Positions 17,849 through 27,889 of a stretch of DNA of 49,877 nt are shown in pieces (the stretch's first letter is position 1; every line of letters starts with the position of its first letter). This DNA is from an uncultured Alphaproteobacteria bacterium (lineage in GTDB: Bacteria > Pseudomonadota > Alphaproteobacteria > Rhodobacterales > Rhodobacteraceae): positions 1-49,877 of the forward strand of contig CAJWEI010000017.1 in NCBI GenBank assembly GCA_913031285.1, written 5' to 3'. The notes beneath the pieces are model-generated. The model worked only from the letters and a program-made list of their open reading frames with translations. It did not search any database and was not told the DNA's origin. Position numbers and translations under genes: made by a program.

Positions 17849-19405
17849 TCAAAAATCAGTCGGTGCGCCGCCTTCGGTCCTCCGCCGTTGAACAAAGTCT
17901 GAAAGCTATTGCTCAACAGCTGGACATATAGGTGGAGCTTCAAATTCCTCCATAATTCGATTAAACACATAATGAGCCCTTTCCGCAATCCACATGGCAC
18001 CAGCAACCTCCCAAGTCTCATAATTCCGCCAATGTGATAGAAATGGCTGATAGAAAGCAGTTTCATATCTGTCTTGTCTATGCAGAATCCCAAAGAAATG
18101 ACCAACTATGCCAACCGATTTGATGGCATCAATGGCGATATCATTGGCGTTATTGCATAAAGCTGACGCTCCATATACCGCTGGATATGCTGAATAATCT
18201 CACAATCTATTATAAATTTTCCTGGACTTGCAATTAGACCTTCCTCAAGCCAGCCAGCGTCATGATAAACAAGGTTACTCCCCGAATGGACGGCCAACCA
18301 GAGACGGCTTGAAGTTTCCCACATCGAGTGTCCATCCGGGACATTAGCCGCAGAAACGCCCGAAGCGCGCATCGGAAGATTATAAAACTGGGCCATTTGA
18401 CCTGTCATGTGTGTTGCACGCATATATTCGGGCTTACCAAATGCAGGCGAACCCAACTTCATATCAACATTTGACGTAAAGGTTCCAAAAGCACAGGCCT
18501 CACCAGGCCCAATCGACTGTACAAAAAAACTATGCACAGTGCCTCGGCGATGGATTGCGCCACAGCACCGGCCATCGTGACAGGCGCCATTGCCCCAGCT
18601 GAAGAAAACACTGTTACCACTAGTCCCTGATTACGTCCGGCAAGACGCAGCCAACCATCTATCATTGGATGGTCATCCTTAAACGGCGACGTTGAATTAA
18701 AATTTGTGTACATTTTAGGACTTTCTAAAAACTTCATGCGTATGCCCCCCCGCAATCCGCACCATTTCCATGACATCCACAACGCGCTCTTTACCAAGGG
18801 AATAAGCATGAGGCACTTTATCGGTAAGAGTGAACTTGTCATAGAGGAAATCTAAGTGTCTAGCGCTGGCATGCAGATCAACAGGTTCTACCGGATAACC
18901 GCCAACAAAATGAATACAATTAAAATATTGGCTGAGTTTCAATAGTTCGTAACACATCCGGCGCGTACCAAAAACTTTTTTGCGGATTGAATAGTCCCAA
19001 TAGCTTGGCGGTGATGAAACATTTCCGAAAAAAAAGATATTTGCCACCAACAATCAACTTTTACACTAGATTTCGTGATTTCAATGTCCACTCTCCAGAC
19101 ACTTTTGCAATCATTTCCATGACAAATTCGCGACCCATTCCTACATTTTGTTCTTGGACCGTGCACCCTCCCTGTTTCAAGATTTCAAGGGTTCCCTAAT
19201 TAACAAACTCTATCCCAATCTCTTCGAGAATGCGCATAGCACCATCGTGAATTGTGTTTATTCCCTCTTCATCAAGTGGCCCAGTGGGCCGGTCCACGTT
19301 CATTTTAAGCCACCAAGGCATTTGATCTATTATCAAAGAGCTGCGTCGCATTGCGTTGCCAGCACGACCACCGCTTCGACGTCCTCTTGAGGGCTGTTTG
19401 GGCAT
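17849..19405 (-). pseudogene. Frameshifted MttB-family methyltransferase (trimethylamine/betaine:corrinoid type)
   Basis: Pieces of one MttB-family protein lie in order along the minus strand but in several frames. From the ATG at 19405: GPLDEEGINTIHDGAMRILE and EEIGIEFVN then a stop; FNCIHFVGGYPVEPVDL and KERVVDVMEMVRIAGG (18715-19053); NFNSTSPF, GLVVTVFSSAGAMAPVTMAG (18459-18842); FTSNVDMKLGSPAFGKPEY and DAGWLEEGL (18106-18537); GHFFGI and HWRNYETW near 17990-18060; and a C-terminal RRRTEGGAPTDF with its own stop at 17849-17851. At least four frame changes are needed, so no functional enzyme is made. Members without pyrrolysine, like this one, demethylate betaines in the characterised cases or have unknown roles. 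Convergent with the transporter genes. Confidence 0.88.
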
Positions 19406-19495
19406 TGTAATTTAATTCCATAGATCTAAAGCAAAAAATGCTAATCCCACAAAAATTCCTGGCCGGAATACGACCAAATTCGACGCTTTGTAAAT

Positions 19496-20206
19496 TTATG
19501 TTAACTTGGCAAGATCGTTCAAACCCAAATATGCAGGAATCTCAGATATATCCCCTAAAATCACATCTGCATGAGGGGCAAGCTCATCTTGGTCGGCAAG
19601 CCCAGTCAAAACTGCAATCGTTTTCATTCCAGCACTCCGACCGGCGATCATATCATGTAAACTATCGCCAACGATGGCAATCTTCGCAGGCGGTAGCGTC
19701 ACAGCTTTGGCAAACGCCAGCAATGGGCCAGAGTTTGGTTTTGCTCCAAATCCACTGTTATAGCCTGCAATAAAACTTAGCTCGTCTTCTACTTCAACTT
19801 GCTTGAGCTGGCGCAAGGCGCTTTCCTCAGAGTCATTTGTCACAACGCCAACCTTGATCCCACTGCTGGTCAGTCTATTCAAAAAAGCTTTAAGAGGGGT
19901 GACTTCTGCCAAAGGCGCAGCTGTGCTTCTGGAATTTAGCAGGGCCTCCAATTTAGTAACCTTCATATTCGGTATAAGAGATACAATTGCCTGGGCAATT
20001 TCCCTCGTTGTCCCAGCAATTGCTAAGCTTTCAGGGCGAAAAGAGCAGGTGTATAAATCATAATCAATCGCGTCAGAAATTGCCTCACGAAGGGCAACAT
20101 CACCTTGTGAAAGTTCTCTTATGATCTGTTCGCACCAAACATTCCAAGTTTCACCAAAATGGAATAGCGTGCCGTCTTTGTCAAAGACAATACCATTAAT
20201 TTGCAT
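19496..20206 (-). CDS. HAD-superfamily phosphatase (phosphoglycolate-phosphatase-like)
   Basis: This is a haloacid-dehalogenase-type hydrolase that probably removes phosphate from a small metabolite. The ATG at 20206 (AGGCGAG just upstream) gives 236 residues and places the catalytic motif I, FDKDGT, at residues 8-13 (nucleophile Asp9, acid/base Asp11). Motif II is VVTND (Thr123), motif III Lys156 (GAKPNSGP) and motif IV GDSLHD (Asp181, Asp185). An alpha-helical cap lies between residues 20 and 100, so it is subclass I. The fold resembles Gph, which recycles 2-phosphoglycolate, but subclass I members vary widely in substrate. It lies downstream of the DUF3572 gene on the same strand, 57 nt apart, and may be cotranscribed. 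Confidence 0.85.
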   Translation of the reverse strand: MQINGIVFDKDGTLFHFGETWNVWCEQIIRELSQGDVALREAISDAIDYDLYTCSFRPESLAIAGTTREIAQAIVSLIPNMKVTKLEALLNSRSTAAPLAEVTPLKAFLNRLTSSGIKVGVVTNDSEESALRQLKQVEVEDELSFIAGYNSGFGAKPNSGPLLAFAKAVTLPPAKIAIVGDSLHDMIAGRSAGMKTIAVLTGLADQDELAPHADVILGDISEIPAYLGLNDLAKLT

Positions 20207-20263
20207 TTCTCGCCTTTTTGGTTTGAAAAATCTTACCATTATATTTTTGATCTAGGACAGAGG

Positions 20264-20542
20264 TTATGTCCAATGCATTTCCTCTCCACCGGGAAGCGCA
20301 AGACGCGCCAACCGCATATTGTTAGGATCAAGATTGGTGTCGTAACAACAATCAAGTACCCATTGATCATCCATCATCAAAAAATCCAAAACAGATACAA
20401 GAAAACCCGCCTCTTGCGCATTTTCTTTCATACTCTCCAGAGTACTGCCTGTTGAGCCAACAAACAGCTCCAACAAATCGTCTCTTGCGACAAGCCACCC
20501 GAGGACTGTTAAAGCATAAGTTTGCGCAGACCTTGGGGTCAA
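20264..20542 (-). CDS. DUF3572 family protein
   Basis: This is a small, probably cytoplasmic, helical protein of 92 residues that I recognise as the alphaproteobacterial DUF3572 family: ALTVLGWLVARDDLLELFVG near the N-terminus, GFLVSVLDFLMMDDQWVL in the middle and LPGGEEMHWT at the end. Its function is not known. The start is proposed as TTG at 20542 with GAGGA upstream; no ATG in the right frame is close. In related genomes the gene often neighbours a response regulator of the DivK type; none is found here, and the upstream 900 nt hold no intact gene. Confidence 0.75.
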   Translation of the reverse strand: MTPRSAQTYALTVLGWLVARDDLLELFVGSTGSTLESMKENAQEAGFLVSVLDFLMMDDQWVLDCCYDTNLDPNNMRLARLALPGGEEMHWT

Positions 20543-21518
20543 TTGATATCCTCAAATGTAAATGCGTTATCGACGCATACTTTTAAAATTTCTATAGTTT
20601 TTTTACGCTGGTAGTTCGAGCAAAAAAATATCCAAAATCTTATAGCAGATCATGCTAGGCGACATTGGAATAGATGTGTTTATTTGCAAATAGCCAATTA
20701 TCAAGTTCATGCGATAAAAAGTCTCGTTGAGCCAATGAGTAAACCAGTTTGCCGGCAATTTTCTATGCCGGTTGAAGCGTTTGTATAAACACTACTCTGC
20801 TTTTGGGTTTGAGTAAACCAAATTTGGCCCTTGAAAGTGTAACAGAGGCATAACAAGCTTCATGCTCCCGAGACTGCAGATCTGGGCGTTAAAATCAAAG
20901 AGGCTTTAACCGATTTATACAATCGCTGTTATTCTATTAGCCATTACCGCCATAGATAAGAAATAGCTACCCTCAAACCCAGAGATCAATTCATCATGAT
21001 AATTGATAGGGTTCATTTCAAAATGATCAACAACCGATTTGAACATCCTGCTTAAGAATCCATTTTACGCACAATTATCAAACCTCCGAAATATGCACGC
21101 GAAGCTTCAGATGCAGCTAGGAGGTTGTGCAGCAAACAGTTTAGTGTCATTTCAGAAGGAGCGTCGCAGGAAAAAGCGTTTGAAATCGTCAATCGGCTTC
21201 ACTCTCTTCTCGGTAAATTTTGGATTGATTTAGTTCCGTCTGAACTTATAGACATCACAGGAGTTCGCTCAATCGCATCAAACGATCGCATTTTAAAGGC
21301 AGTAATAATTTTAAAAATTTACTTTTTTAGGCTGTTGAGGACCTTTATTTGCCAAAGGAGGGAGAAGAAAATCAATGTTCGAAATAGGCATTTAGAGCAA
21401 CTTTAACAATCAGATCGCTACATTTCTCAATAAATACTCGATATATGTGGTAACAGCTTGTAGATTTTCGCAATTACAGCAAATAAGGCAGTATCAAAAA
21501 ATTGGTCGGGGTCTCTTA
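20543..21518. other. Long gap with fragmentary open frames, possible gene remnants
   Basis: No intact gene is supported in this 976-nt stretch. On the minus strand two pieces in one frame separated by one stop (around 20670-20880) read FIQTLQPA and then KIAGKLVYSLAQRDFLSHEL and DNWLFANKHIYSN, which looks protein-like. On the plus strand a frame around 21080-21300 reads YAREASDAARRLCSKQF and VNRLHSLLGKFWIDLVPSEL; a degraded PIN-type toxin is conceivable but unproven. A small hairpin CCGGCA/TGCCGG sits at 20752-20771 and a 10-bp direct repeat GAGTAAACCA at 20737 and 20811. Confidence 0.35.
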
Positions 21519-23408
21519 ATGGTTTATGCAAAACTTTACGACAACTGGAAATCGGACCCAGAGGCGTTCTGGATGAAAGCGGCCGAAGCAATCGACTGGG
21601 TTAAAGCGCCAAGTTTTGCACTCAATGATGCCAATGCCCCACTTTATGAATGGTATACAGACGCCATGGTTAACACCTGCTTTAATGCAGTAGATAGGCA
21701 TGTAAATGCGGGCCGCGGTGAGCAGGCTGCGATTATATATGATAGCCCCATTACAGGTATAAAACATCATATTTCATTTGCAGATCTGCTTGAAAAAACT
21801 GCTCGTCTGGCAGGCGCATTAAAGATGCAAGGCATCCAAAAGGGTGACCGAGTGATTATTTATATGCCGATGGTACCAAATGCCCTTGTCGCTATGCTCG
21901 CCTGCGCGCGTATAGGTGCTATCCATTCAGTAGTATTTGGCGGGTTTGCGGCAAATGAGCTTGCCATTAGAATTGATGATGCGCAGCCAAAAGTTATACT
22001 TGCAGCATCCTGCGGCCTAGAACCTGGGCGTGTCATCGCTTACAAGCCTCTGATAGACTCTGCGATCGAACAATCGCATCACAAACCTGAGACAGTGATT
22101 ATTCTTCAAAGGCCTGAGTTAAAGGCCGACCTAATCGAAGGACGCGATATTGACTGGCAAATGGCTCAGCGCGGCGTCGTCCCTGCCGACTGCCTCGCCG
22201 TAGAAGGCAACCACCCTGCTTATATCCTTTACACATCAGGTACCACTGGTGCACCCAAGGGGGTCGTTCGCCCTACTGCAGGCCATCTGGTTGCGCTGCA
22301 CTGGTCAATGAAGAACATTTACGATGTCGATCCAGGTGATGTGTTCTGGGCAGCCTCAGACGTGGGTTGGGTTGTTGGTCACAGCTACATCTGTTACGCG
22401 CCTCTTATCCATGGAAATACAACTGTTTTATTTGAAGGTAAGCCCATCGGAACTCCCGATGCAGGAACTTTTTGGCGGGTTATTTCCGAGCATAACGTTC
22501 GCAGCTTCTTTACCGCACCAACGGCCTTCCGCGCCATTAAACGCGAAGACCCAGATGGAAAATTCCGCCAAAAATATGACCTTAGTTGTCTTAAGGCACT
22601 TTACCTCGCAGGAGAACGCGCTGACCCAGATACGATCCATTGGGCCCAAAACCTCTTGGGAGTGCCCGTGATCGACCACTGGTGGCAGACCGAAACAGGC
22701 TGGACGATTGCAGGAAACCCAATGGGTATAGAATCTTTACCGATCAAAGTTGGCAGCCCCTCTGTAGCTATGCCTGGGTACGACATCCAGATCCTTGATG
22801 AGCGAGGACACCAGGTAGGGCCAGATACGTTGGGGGCTATCGCCATCAAATTGCCTTTGCCACCTGGAACTTTCCCCACACTATGGAATGCCCAAGACCG
22901 CTTTCACAAATCCTATCTCATGGCGTTCCCGGGATATTATGAAACTGGCGATGCAGGAATGATTGATGAAGATGGATATGTTTATGTGATGGCACGCACA
23001 GATGATGTTATAAATGTTGCTGGCCATCGCCTATCAACTGGCGCTATGGAAGAAGTCCTGGCAAATCATCCCGATGTTGCTGAATGTGCCGTTATTGGCG
23101 TTACCGACGCACTCAAAGGACAACTGCCTGTTGGATTTTTATGCCTCACCAACGGAGTTAATCGTCCACATGAAATCATTGTAAAAGAGTGTATTTCAAT
23201 GATGCGCGAACAAATTGGCCCAGTCGCTGCCTTTAAGCTTGCCACAGTTATAAATCGACTACCCAAAACGCGGTCCGGCAAAATTCTACGCGCCACAATG
23301 GGTAAAATTGCGGATAGCAAAGCCTTCAAAATGCCTGCAACGATAGATGATCCAATCATACTCGACGAAATCAGAGAGGCACTGATCCCCTTAGGCTATG
23401 CAAAATAG
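21519..23408 (+). CDS. prpE: Propionate--CoA ligase
   Basis: This is an AMP-forming acyl-CoA synthetase that activates propionate (and usually acetate less well) for entry into the methylmalonyl-CoA route. The ATG at 21519 is preferred because the protein then begins YAKLYDNWKSDPEAFWMKAA, as family members do; upstream in-frame codons look non-coding. In the 629-residue product the P-loop YTSGTTGAPKGVVRP (about 236-250), the GWVVGHSYICYAPL segment, the WWQTETG motif and the catalytic lysine Lys588 (PKTRSGKILR) are all present. Length agrees with PrpE (about 628) rather than Acs (about 650). An amidase gene follows after 108 nt. No adjacent propionate-pathway genes are in view. Confidence 0.92.
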   Translation: MVYAKLYDNWKSDPEAFWMKAAEAIDWVKAPSFALNDANAPLYEWYTDAMVNTCFNAVDRHVNAGRGEQAAIIYDSPITGIKHHISFADLLEKTARLAGALKMQGIQKGDRVIIYMPMVPNALVAMLACARIGAIHSVVFGGFAANELAIRIDDAQPKVILAASCGLEPGRVIAYKPLIDSAIEQSHHKPETVIILQRPELKADLIEGRDIDWQMAQRGVVPADCLAVEGNHPAYILYTSGTTGAPKGVVRPTAGHLVALHWSMKNIYDVDPGDVFWAASDVGWVVGHSYICYAPLIHGNTTVLFEGKPIGTPDAGTFWRVISEHNVRSFFTAPTAFRAIKREDPDGKFRQKYDLSCLKALYLAGERADPDTIHWAQNLLGVPVIDHWWQTETGWTIAGNPMGIESLPIKVGSPSVAMPGYDIQILDERGHQVGPDTLGAIAIKLPLPPGTFPTLWNAQDRFHKSYLMAFPGYYETGDAGMIDEDGYVYVMARTDDVINVAGHRLSTGAMEEVLANHPDVAECAVIGVTDALKGQLPVGFLCLTNGVNRPHEIIVKECISMMREQIGPVAAFKLATVINRLPKTRSGKILRATMGKIADSKAFKMPATIDDPIILDEIREALIPLGYAK

Positions 23409-23516
23409 ACATCTGCTGGCGCTAAAGATTGTTGATATTTGTTGCAACAGAACCTGAATTAATCTTGATAAATTAATCAGCACGTGTATTTTCCTCTCTA
23501 GCTCAAAGGCTATGAT

Positions 23517-24953
23517 ATGGATTCACACGATATTTGGCGACTGACCGCCCAAGATTTGGCTAAAGCAACGACGCGCGGCGACATCACAGCAGAAGAGGCA
23601 ACAAAAGCTTCAATAGACCGAATGCGAGAGGTTAACCCTGCGTTAAATGCGGTTGTTGTGGACCTCTCAGAGCAAGCCCTAGAACGCGCGCGTCAACTAG
23701 ACATAGATAGAGCGGATGGCAGAAATTCTGGTTCCTTGCACGGTCTACCGCTGACGATCAAAATCAATGTCGATCAAGCCGGCTATCCCACGTCAAATGG
23801 TATTCCTGCTTTGCAAAATGAGATTGCACAGGCTGATGCTCCCGTCGTAAGAAACCTTCAAAATGCCGGAGCCGTTGTGATTGGGCGCACCAATACGCCC
23901 GAGTTCTCGTTTCGTGCTGATACGGATAACCCTTTGCATGGGCGCACTCATAACCCTTGGGGAAAACATATTTCTGCCGGAGGATCCTCTGGCGGTGCGG
24001 CCTCTGCTGTAATGGCAGGAATTGGAGCTTTGGGACATGGCAATGATATTGGCGGGTCTCTTCGATTTCCAGCATCTGCGAACGGAGCCGTAACAGTAAA
24101 GCCTGGTCTTGGAAGGGTCCCAGCTTGGAACCCTTCGCAAAAAACTGAACGCGGAATATTGGCACAATCAATGTCTGTACAAGGCCTACTTACCAGAAGT
24201 GCCAAAGATCTGGAACTTGCAATGCCGGCACTTATAATGGGCGACCCACACGATCCCTTTCACGTGCCATTGCCCTATCGCATGGCGCCTAAATCAACCA
24301 ATTTGCGCGTGGCATTTTGCAAAGAAACCCCAGGATTTGAGACTCATCCTGAGGTATACAAAGCACTCGACAAAGCAGCAGAGGCTCTGCGCGATGCAGG
24401 CTATGACGTCCAAGAGGTCCATTTACCCTTTTTGCAAGAAACTGGCGAAATTGCTTATCGCGCGTTGATGGGGGAAGTGGCCGAACTCATGGGACCAGAT
24501 ATAAGAGCAACTGGCTCAGACGTAATTCAGGCAATTTTTGCCGAGTATTATTGTCAATTCCAGCCCTTTGAAGGCACCAAACTTTTACAAATGATGGCCA
24601 AACGCACCTATTTTGCTCGGGAGTGGTCTTTGTTTATGCAAGAGTATCCGCTTGTCCTATCGCCATTCTTGCCACAACCCTTTTTCGCACCTGGGCGCGA
24701 CGAAGAGGGCCCAGCAGGTGTGCGCGAAGTGTTAGGCTCTGCGCTTTGGTCGTATTCGATCAATTTTATTGGATTGCCTGCAGGCAATATTCCGACAAAG
24801 CTCTCCGAGCTCAAAGAAGGTATCCAGCCGATCAACGTCCAAATCATAGGGCAGCGATGGAGGGAGGACGCAATTGTCGATGCTATGATCTCAATCGAAG
24901 ATCGCGTTGGAACCATGGCCCAACACCTCTGGGCACTAATGCAAGACGATTAG
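23517..24953 (+). CDS. Amidase-signature family hydrolase
   Basis: This enzyme hydrolyses a carboxamide bond by a Ser-cisSer-Lys triad. In the 478-residue protein Lys82 (PLTIKINVD), Ser157 (AGGSSGG) and the nucleophile Ser181 (GNDIGGSLRFPA) occupy the expected places. Two small differences are visible: the segment after the lysine reads INVD instead of the common DN/DS, and the nucleophile motif begins GND rather than GTD. The protein is not GatA, since gatB/gatC are absent and the sequence beyond the core differs. The substrate is unknown. Its stop overlaps the end of the convergent NAD kinase gene by 4 nt. Confidence 0.85.
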   Translation: MDSHDIWRLTAQDLAKATTRGDITAEEATKASIDRMREVNPALNAVVVDLSEQALERARQLDIDRADGRNSGSLHGLPLTIKINVDQAGYPTSNGIPALQNEIAQADAPVVRNLQNAGAVVIGRTNTPEFSFRADTDNPLHGRTHNPWGKHISAGGSSGGAASAVMAGIGALGHGNDIGGSLRFPASANGAVTVKPGLGRVPAWNPSQKTERGILAQSMSVQGLLTRSAKDLELAMPALIMGDPHDPFHVPLPYRMAPKSTNLRVAFCKETPGFETHPEVYKALDKAAEALRDAGYDVQEVHLPFLQETGEIAYRALMGEVAELMGPDIRATGSDVIQAIFAEYYCQFQPFEGTKLLQMMAKRTYFAREWSLFMQEYPLVLSPFLPQPFFAPGRDEEGPAGVREVLGSALWSYSINFIGLPAGNIPTKLSELKEGIQPINVQIIGQRWREDAIVDAMISIEDRVGTMAQHLWALMQDD

Positions 24954-25711
24954 AAGAATTGCTCGCTGATCAATCGCTCCTCAAGGCCGTGCCCAGGATC
25001 AAACAGCAGTCTGTGCGTGATGCTGCGCTCTGAAATAATGTCAACGCATCGGACATCTTCAAATGAGCTACTGTCAGCATCCGCACGAACCATGCGCTTC
25101 TCTGGGTTAAGCACTTCAAATCGAACATGCGCCTTTTGGGGCAACAAAGCCCCACGCCAGCGTCGTGGGCGGAAAGCATTAAGGGCTGTTAAAGCAAAAA
25201 CATCGGCCCCAATAGGCAGAATTGGTCCATGCGCTGAATAGTTGTAGGCAGTTGACCCGGCCGGGGTGGCCAAGAGTGCTCCGTCGCAGACAAGCTCATC
25301 CATGCGCACGCGCCCATCTACAGAAATCCTTAATTTAGCAGCCTGAGGGCCCGCTCGAAGTAGAGAAACCTCGTTGATAGCTAGTGCATTTAGCTTCTTA
25401 CCATCATTGCAGGTCACGGTCATCGACAGTGGGTGTATCCGAGTTTCTTCTGCATCTTGGAGCCGATTTATGAGACCGTTTTCTTGATAAAGGTTCATCA
25501 GGAAACCGACAGTCCCCCGGTTCATTCCATATACTGGAGCCTTGAATTCGTTTGTCGCATGCAAGGTCTGTAGCATAAAGCCGTCCCCGCCTAAGGCCAC
25601 AATTACTTCAGCTTCATTATATTCACACTGACCATAGCGCTTTACCAATGTCGCAAGACCTTCTTGCGCCACTTTTGTAGGGTTTGCCGTAAAAGCAATA
25701 CGTTGCAGCAT
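24950..25711 (-). CDS. nadK: NAD kinase
   Basis: This enzyme phosphorylates NAD to NADP in the cytoplasm. With the ATG at 25711 the product is 253 residues, the usual alphaproteobacterial size, starting [18 protein letters not shown]. It contains the GGDG motif (41-44, in [13 protein letters not shown]), the [10 protein letters not shown] segment and the second conserved region [20 protein letters not shown] that binds the nicotinamide ribose. The frame is open 30 codons further upstream, and an ATG six codons before could also start; the longer N-terminus looks non-conserved. It is divergent from glyA, with about 170 nt between the start codons. Confidence 0.92.
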   Translation of the reverse strand: MLQRIAFTANPTKVAQEGLATLVKRYGQCEYNEAEVIVALGGDGFMLQTLHATNEFKAPVYGMNRGTVGFLMNLYQENGLINRLQDAEETRIHPLSMTVTCNDGKKLNALAINEVSLLRAGPQAAKLRISVDGRVRMDELVCDGALLATPAGSTAYNYSAHGPILPIGADVFALTALNAFRPRRWRGALLPQKAHVRFEVLNPEKRMVRADADSSSFEDVRCVDIISERSITHRLLFDPGHGLEERLISEQFF

Positions 25712-25883
25712 GTCGTTTGGCTTTCCATCCATGAGCATTTTACGTATTAAAAAACACAAAGATGCACAAAGTACCAGACGGGACAGGACATTTCCGCGCA
25801 ATCATTATATTGTGCCTTTTCGCACCTCCGTGCTTCCGATAATAGTTCAACAAACCGAATCGAAATTTTTGAGGGATCAAAAA

Positions 25884-27170
25884 ATGAACAAACTCGATGG
25901 CAACGTGGCGTTTTTTAAAAATACGCTCGAAGCGTCTGATACTTTAATTTTTGGTGCTATCCGGTCTGAATTGGGCCGTCAGCGTGACGAAATAGAGTTG
26001 ATCGCATCTGAAAACATTGTCTCGCGCGCAGTGCTAGAAGCACAGGGCAGTATAATGACGAACAAATACGCCGAAGGCTATTCAGGCCGGCGCTATTATG
26101 GCGGTTGTCAACACGTAGACATTGCTGAAGATTTGGCGATTAAGCGCGCATGTGCATTGTTTAGGTGTGATTTTGCCAACGTTCAGCCAAACTCAGGCTC
26201 ACAAGCAAATCAGGGCGTGTTTCAAGCACTCCTACAACCTGGTGATACAATCCTTGGTATGTCACTGGATGCTGGCGGTCATTTGACCCATGGCGCACGG
26301 CCTAATCAGTCTGGAAAGTGGTTCAACGCAATCCAGTATGGTGTGCGGAAACAGGATAATTTAATTGATTATGATGAAGTTGCAGCCCTTGCAGCACAAC
26401 ATAAGCCAAAGTTGATTATTGCTGGTGGCTCAGCAGTTCCCCGTCAGATCGACTTTGCTCGTATGCGCGAAATCGCAGATGCTGTTGGTGCTTTTCTTCA
26501 TGTTGACATGGCGCATTTTGCAGGCCTTGTTGCAGCAGGTGAGCACCCTTCTCCGTTTCCACATGCCCATGCAGCAACCACCACCACGCATAAAACCTTG
26601 CGCGGACCTCGCGGTGGGATGATTTTAACCAATGATGAAGCGCTGGCCAAGAAATTTAACTCAGCCATTTTTCCGGGTATTCAAGGTGGCCCACTCATGC
26701 ACGTGATCGCAGCCAAAGCCGTAGCCTTCGGAGAAGCACAACAGCCCGAATTCAAAAGCTACATTCAGCAAGTGATCAAGAATGCCCAAGCGCTTTCAGA
26801 TCAACTAATTAAAGGCGGACTTGACACAGTGACACATGGTACAGACACGCATGTTGTCTTGGTAGATCTGCGCCCAAAAGATGTCAAAGGCAATGCAACA
26901 GAGAAAGCGCTTGGTAGGGCAAATATAACTTGCAACAAAAACGGTGTTCCGTTTGATCCAGAAAAACCAATGGTAACATCAGGCATACGCCTTGGATCTC
27001 CAGCCGCCACCACACGCGGTTTCGGTGAGTCGGAATTCCGCCAAGTTGCGGACTGGATTGTAGAAGTCACCGAAGGTTTGGCCCAAAATGGCGAAGAAGG
27101 TAATGCTACCGTTGAGGGAAAAGTGAAAGCTGAAGTGCGAGCTATGTGTGACAAGTTTCCGATATACTAA
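25884..27170 (+). CDS. glyA: Serine hydroxymethyltransferase
   Basis: This PLP enzyme interconverts serine and glycine while passing a one-carbon unit to tetrahydrofolate. The ATG at 25884 is chosen (GAGGG seven nt upstream, conserved N-terminus following); the frame extends upstream without a start of similar quality. In the 428-residue product the characteristic [42 protein letters not shown] and the PLP-binding Lys237 ([14 protein letters not shown]) are intact. It is a single gene with no detected glycine riboswitch upstream. It would connect with the folate-dependent dehydrogenase at 46435 through methylene-tetrahydrofolate. Confidence 0.96.
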   Translation: MNKLDGNVAFFKNTLEASDTLIFGAIRSELGRQRDEIELIASENIVSRAVLEAQGSIMTNKYAEGYSGRRYYGGCQHVDIAEDLAIKRACALFRCDFANVQPNSGSQANQGVFQALLQPGDTILGMSLDAGGHLTHGARPNQSGKWFNAIQYGVRKQDNLIDYDEVAALAAQHKPKLIIAGGSAVPRQIDFARMREIADAVGAFLHVDMAHFAGLVAAGEHPSPFPHAHAATTTTHKTLRGPRGGMILTNDEALAKKFNSAIFPGIQGGPLMHVIAAKAVAFGEAQQPEFKSYIQQVIKNAQALSDQLIKGGLDTVTHGTDTHVVLVDLRPKDVKGNATEKALGRANITCNKNGVPFDPEKPMVTSGIRLGSPAATTRGFGESEFRQVADWIVEVTEGLAQNGEEGNATVEGKVKAEVRAMCDKFPIY

Positions 27171-27550
27171 GCTTAATCATCTTATACAGTCATCTTCTAT
27201 GTTAATTAAATGAAATAACCAGAGTTGAAGAGCACCTGGAAGATCAAAGCACATTTGGACTTCTGGTCGTCCAAACGCTTAAGTTGAGCATTCGCGCTAT
27301 ACTTATTTTTTTGATCCGTTAAGATTTAATGTGAAAATATTTGCATTTAACGAGTTCAGAGAGAAATTGGTAAAATCGGCACTTGCCGATGGAAACTTAG
27401 AAGCAATTTCCAGCAGGGTCTTAAAACTAATCACACACCTCTGTAGTAAATATAAGAACCTAAAATACCTTAATTTTAGTTGATACTGAATCATAAACAT
27501 ACAATGATCCGGCAATTGACCAACTTTAGTTAGGAGGGCATGACTTCGCT
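27171..27550. other. AT-rich gap between glyA and the DUF952 gene
   Basis: No gene is supported. A plus-strand frame of about 51 codons could begin at a GTG near 27331 (KIFAFNEFREKLVKSALADG is its first part) and stop near 27484, but it lacks a ribosome-binding site and resembles nothing I know. The strong AGGAGGG near 27533 belongs to the next gene. No terminator was recognised after glyA. Confidence 0.4.
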
Positions 27551-27889
27551 ATGAAAATTTACAAAATTCTTTTGCCCTCTGAGTGGCGTTTTTTAAAAGA
27601 AACAGGCCAAACAAGTGGTGCAACTATTGATGTCGAAGATGGCTATATACATTTTTCAACTGCCGAGCAGGTGCGAGAGACAGCTTTCAAACATTTCACC
27701 AAAGAACTTAATCTAAAGGTTTTGACCTGTGATTCATATACAATGCGATACGATATAAAATGGGAAACCTCCCGCGATGGGGCCCTATTCCCACATCTAT
27801 ACCGTCATTTAATGATCAGTGACGTGGAGAGTCACACGAATGTCAAACTTGGGGCTCAGGGCCATATATTTCCTGATAAGATGCTTTGA
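27551..27889 (+). CDS. DUF952 domain protein
   Basis: This is a 112-residue cytoplasmic protein of the DUF952 family, recognised from KIYKILLPSEWRF, DGYIHFSTAEQVRETA and PHLYRHLMISDV. The family shares a fold with ADP-ribosyl-processing or RNA 2'-phosphotransferase-like proteins, but no activity is established. A strong AGGAGGG lies 12 nt or so upstream. Its last codons overlap the start of pyrD by 4 nt (TTGA), and this pairing with pyrD recurs, to my knowledge, in Rhodobacteraceae, suggesting cotranscription and translational coupling. Confidence 0.82.
   Translation: MKIYKILLPSEWRFLKETGQTSGATIDVEDGYIHFSTAEQVRETAFKHFTKELNLKVLTCDSYTMRYDIKWETSRDGALFPHLYRHLMISDVESHTNVKLGAQGHIFPDKML

Noticed and set aside
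20737-20820. 10-bp direct repeat GAGTAAACCA with a CCGGCA/TGCCGG hairpin between copies
   Set aside because: Only two short copies occur, without regular spacing or transposase or cas genes nearby; not a CRISPR array or insertion-sequence end.
27331-27484. Short plus-strand frame starting KIFAFNEFREKLVKSALADG
   Set aside because: It has no ribosome-binding site, no ATG and no recognisable similarity; the region is AT-rich and such frames occur by chance.
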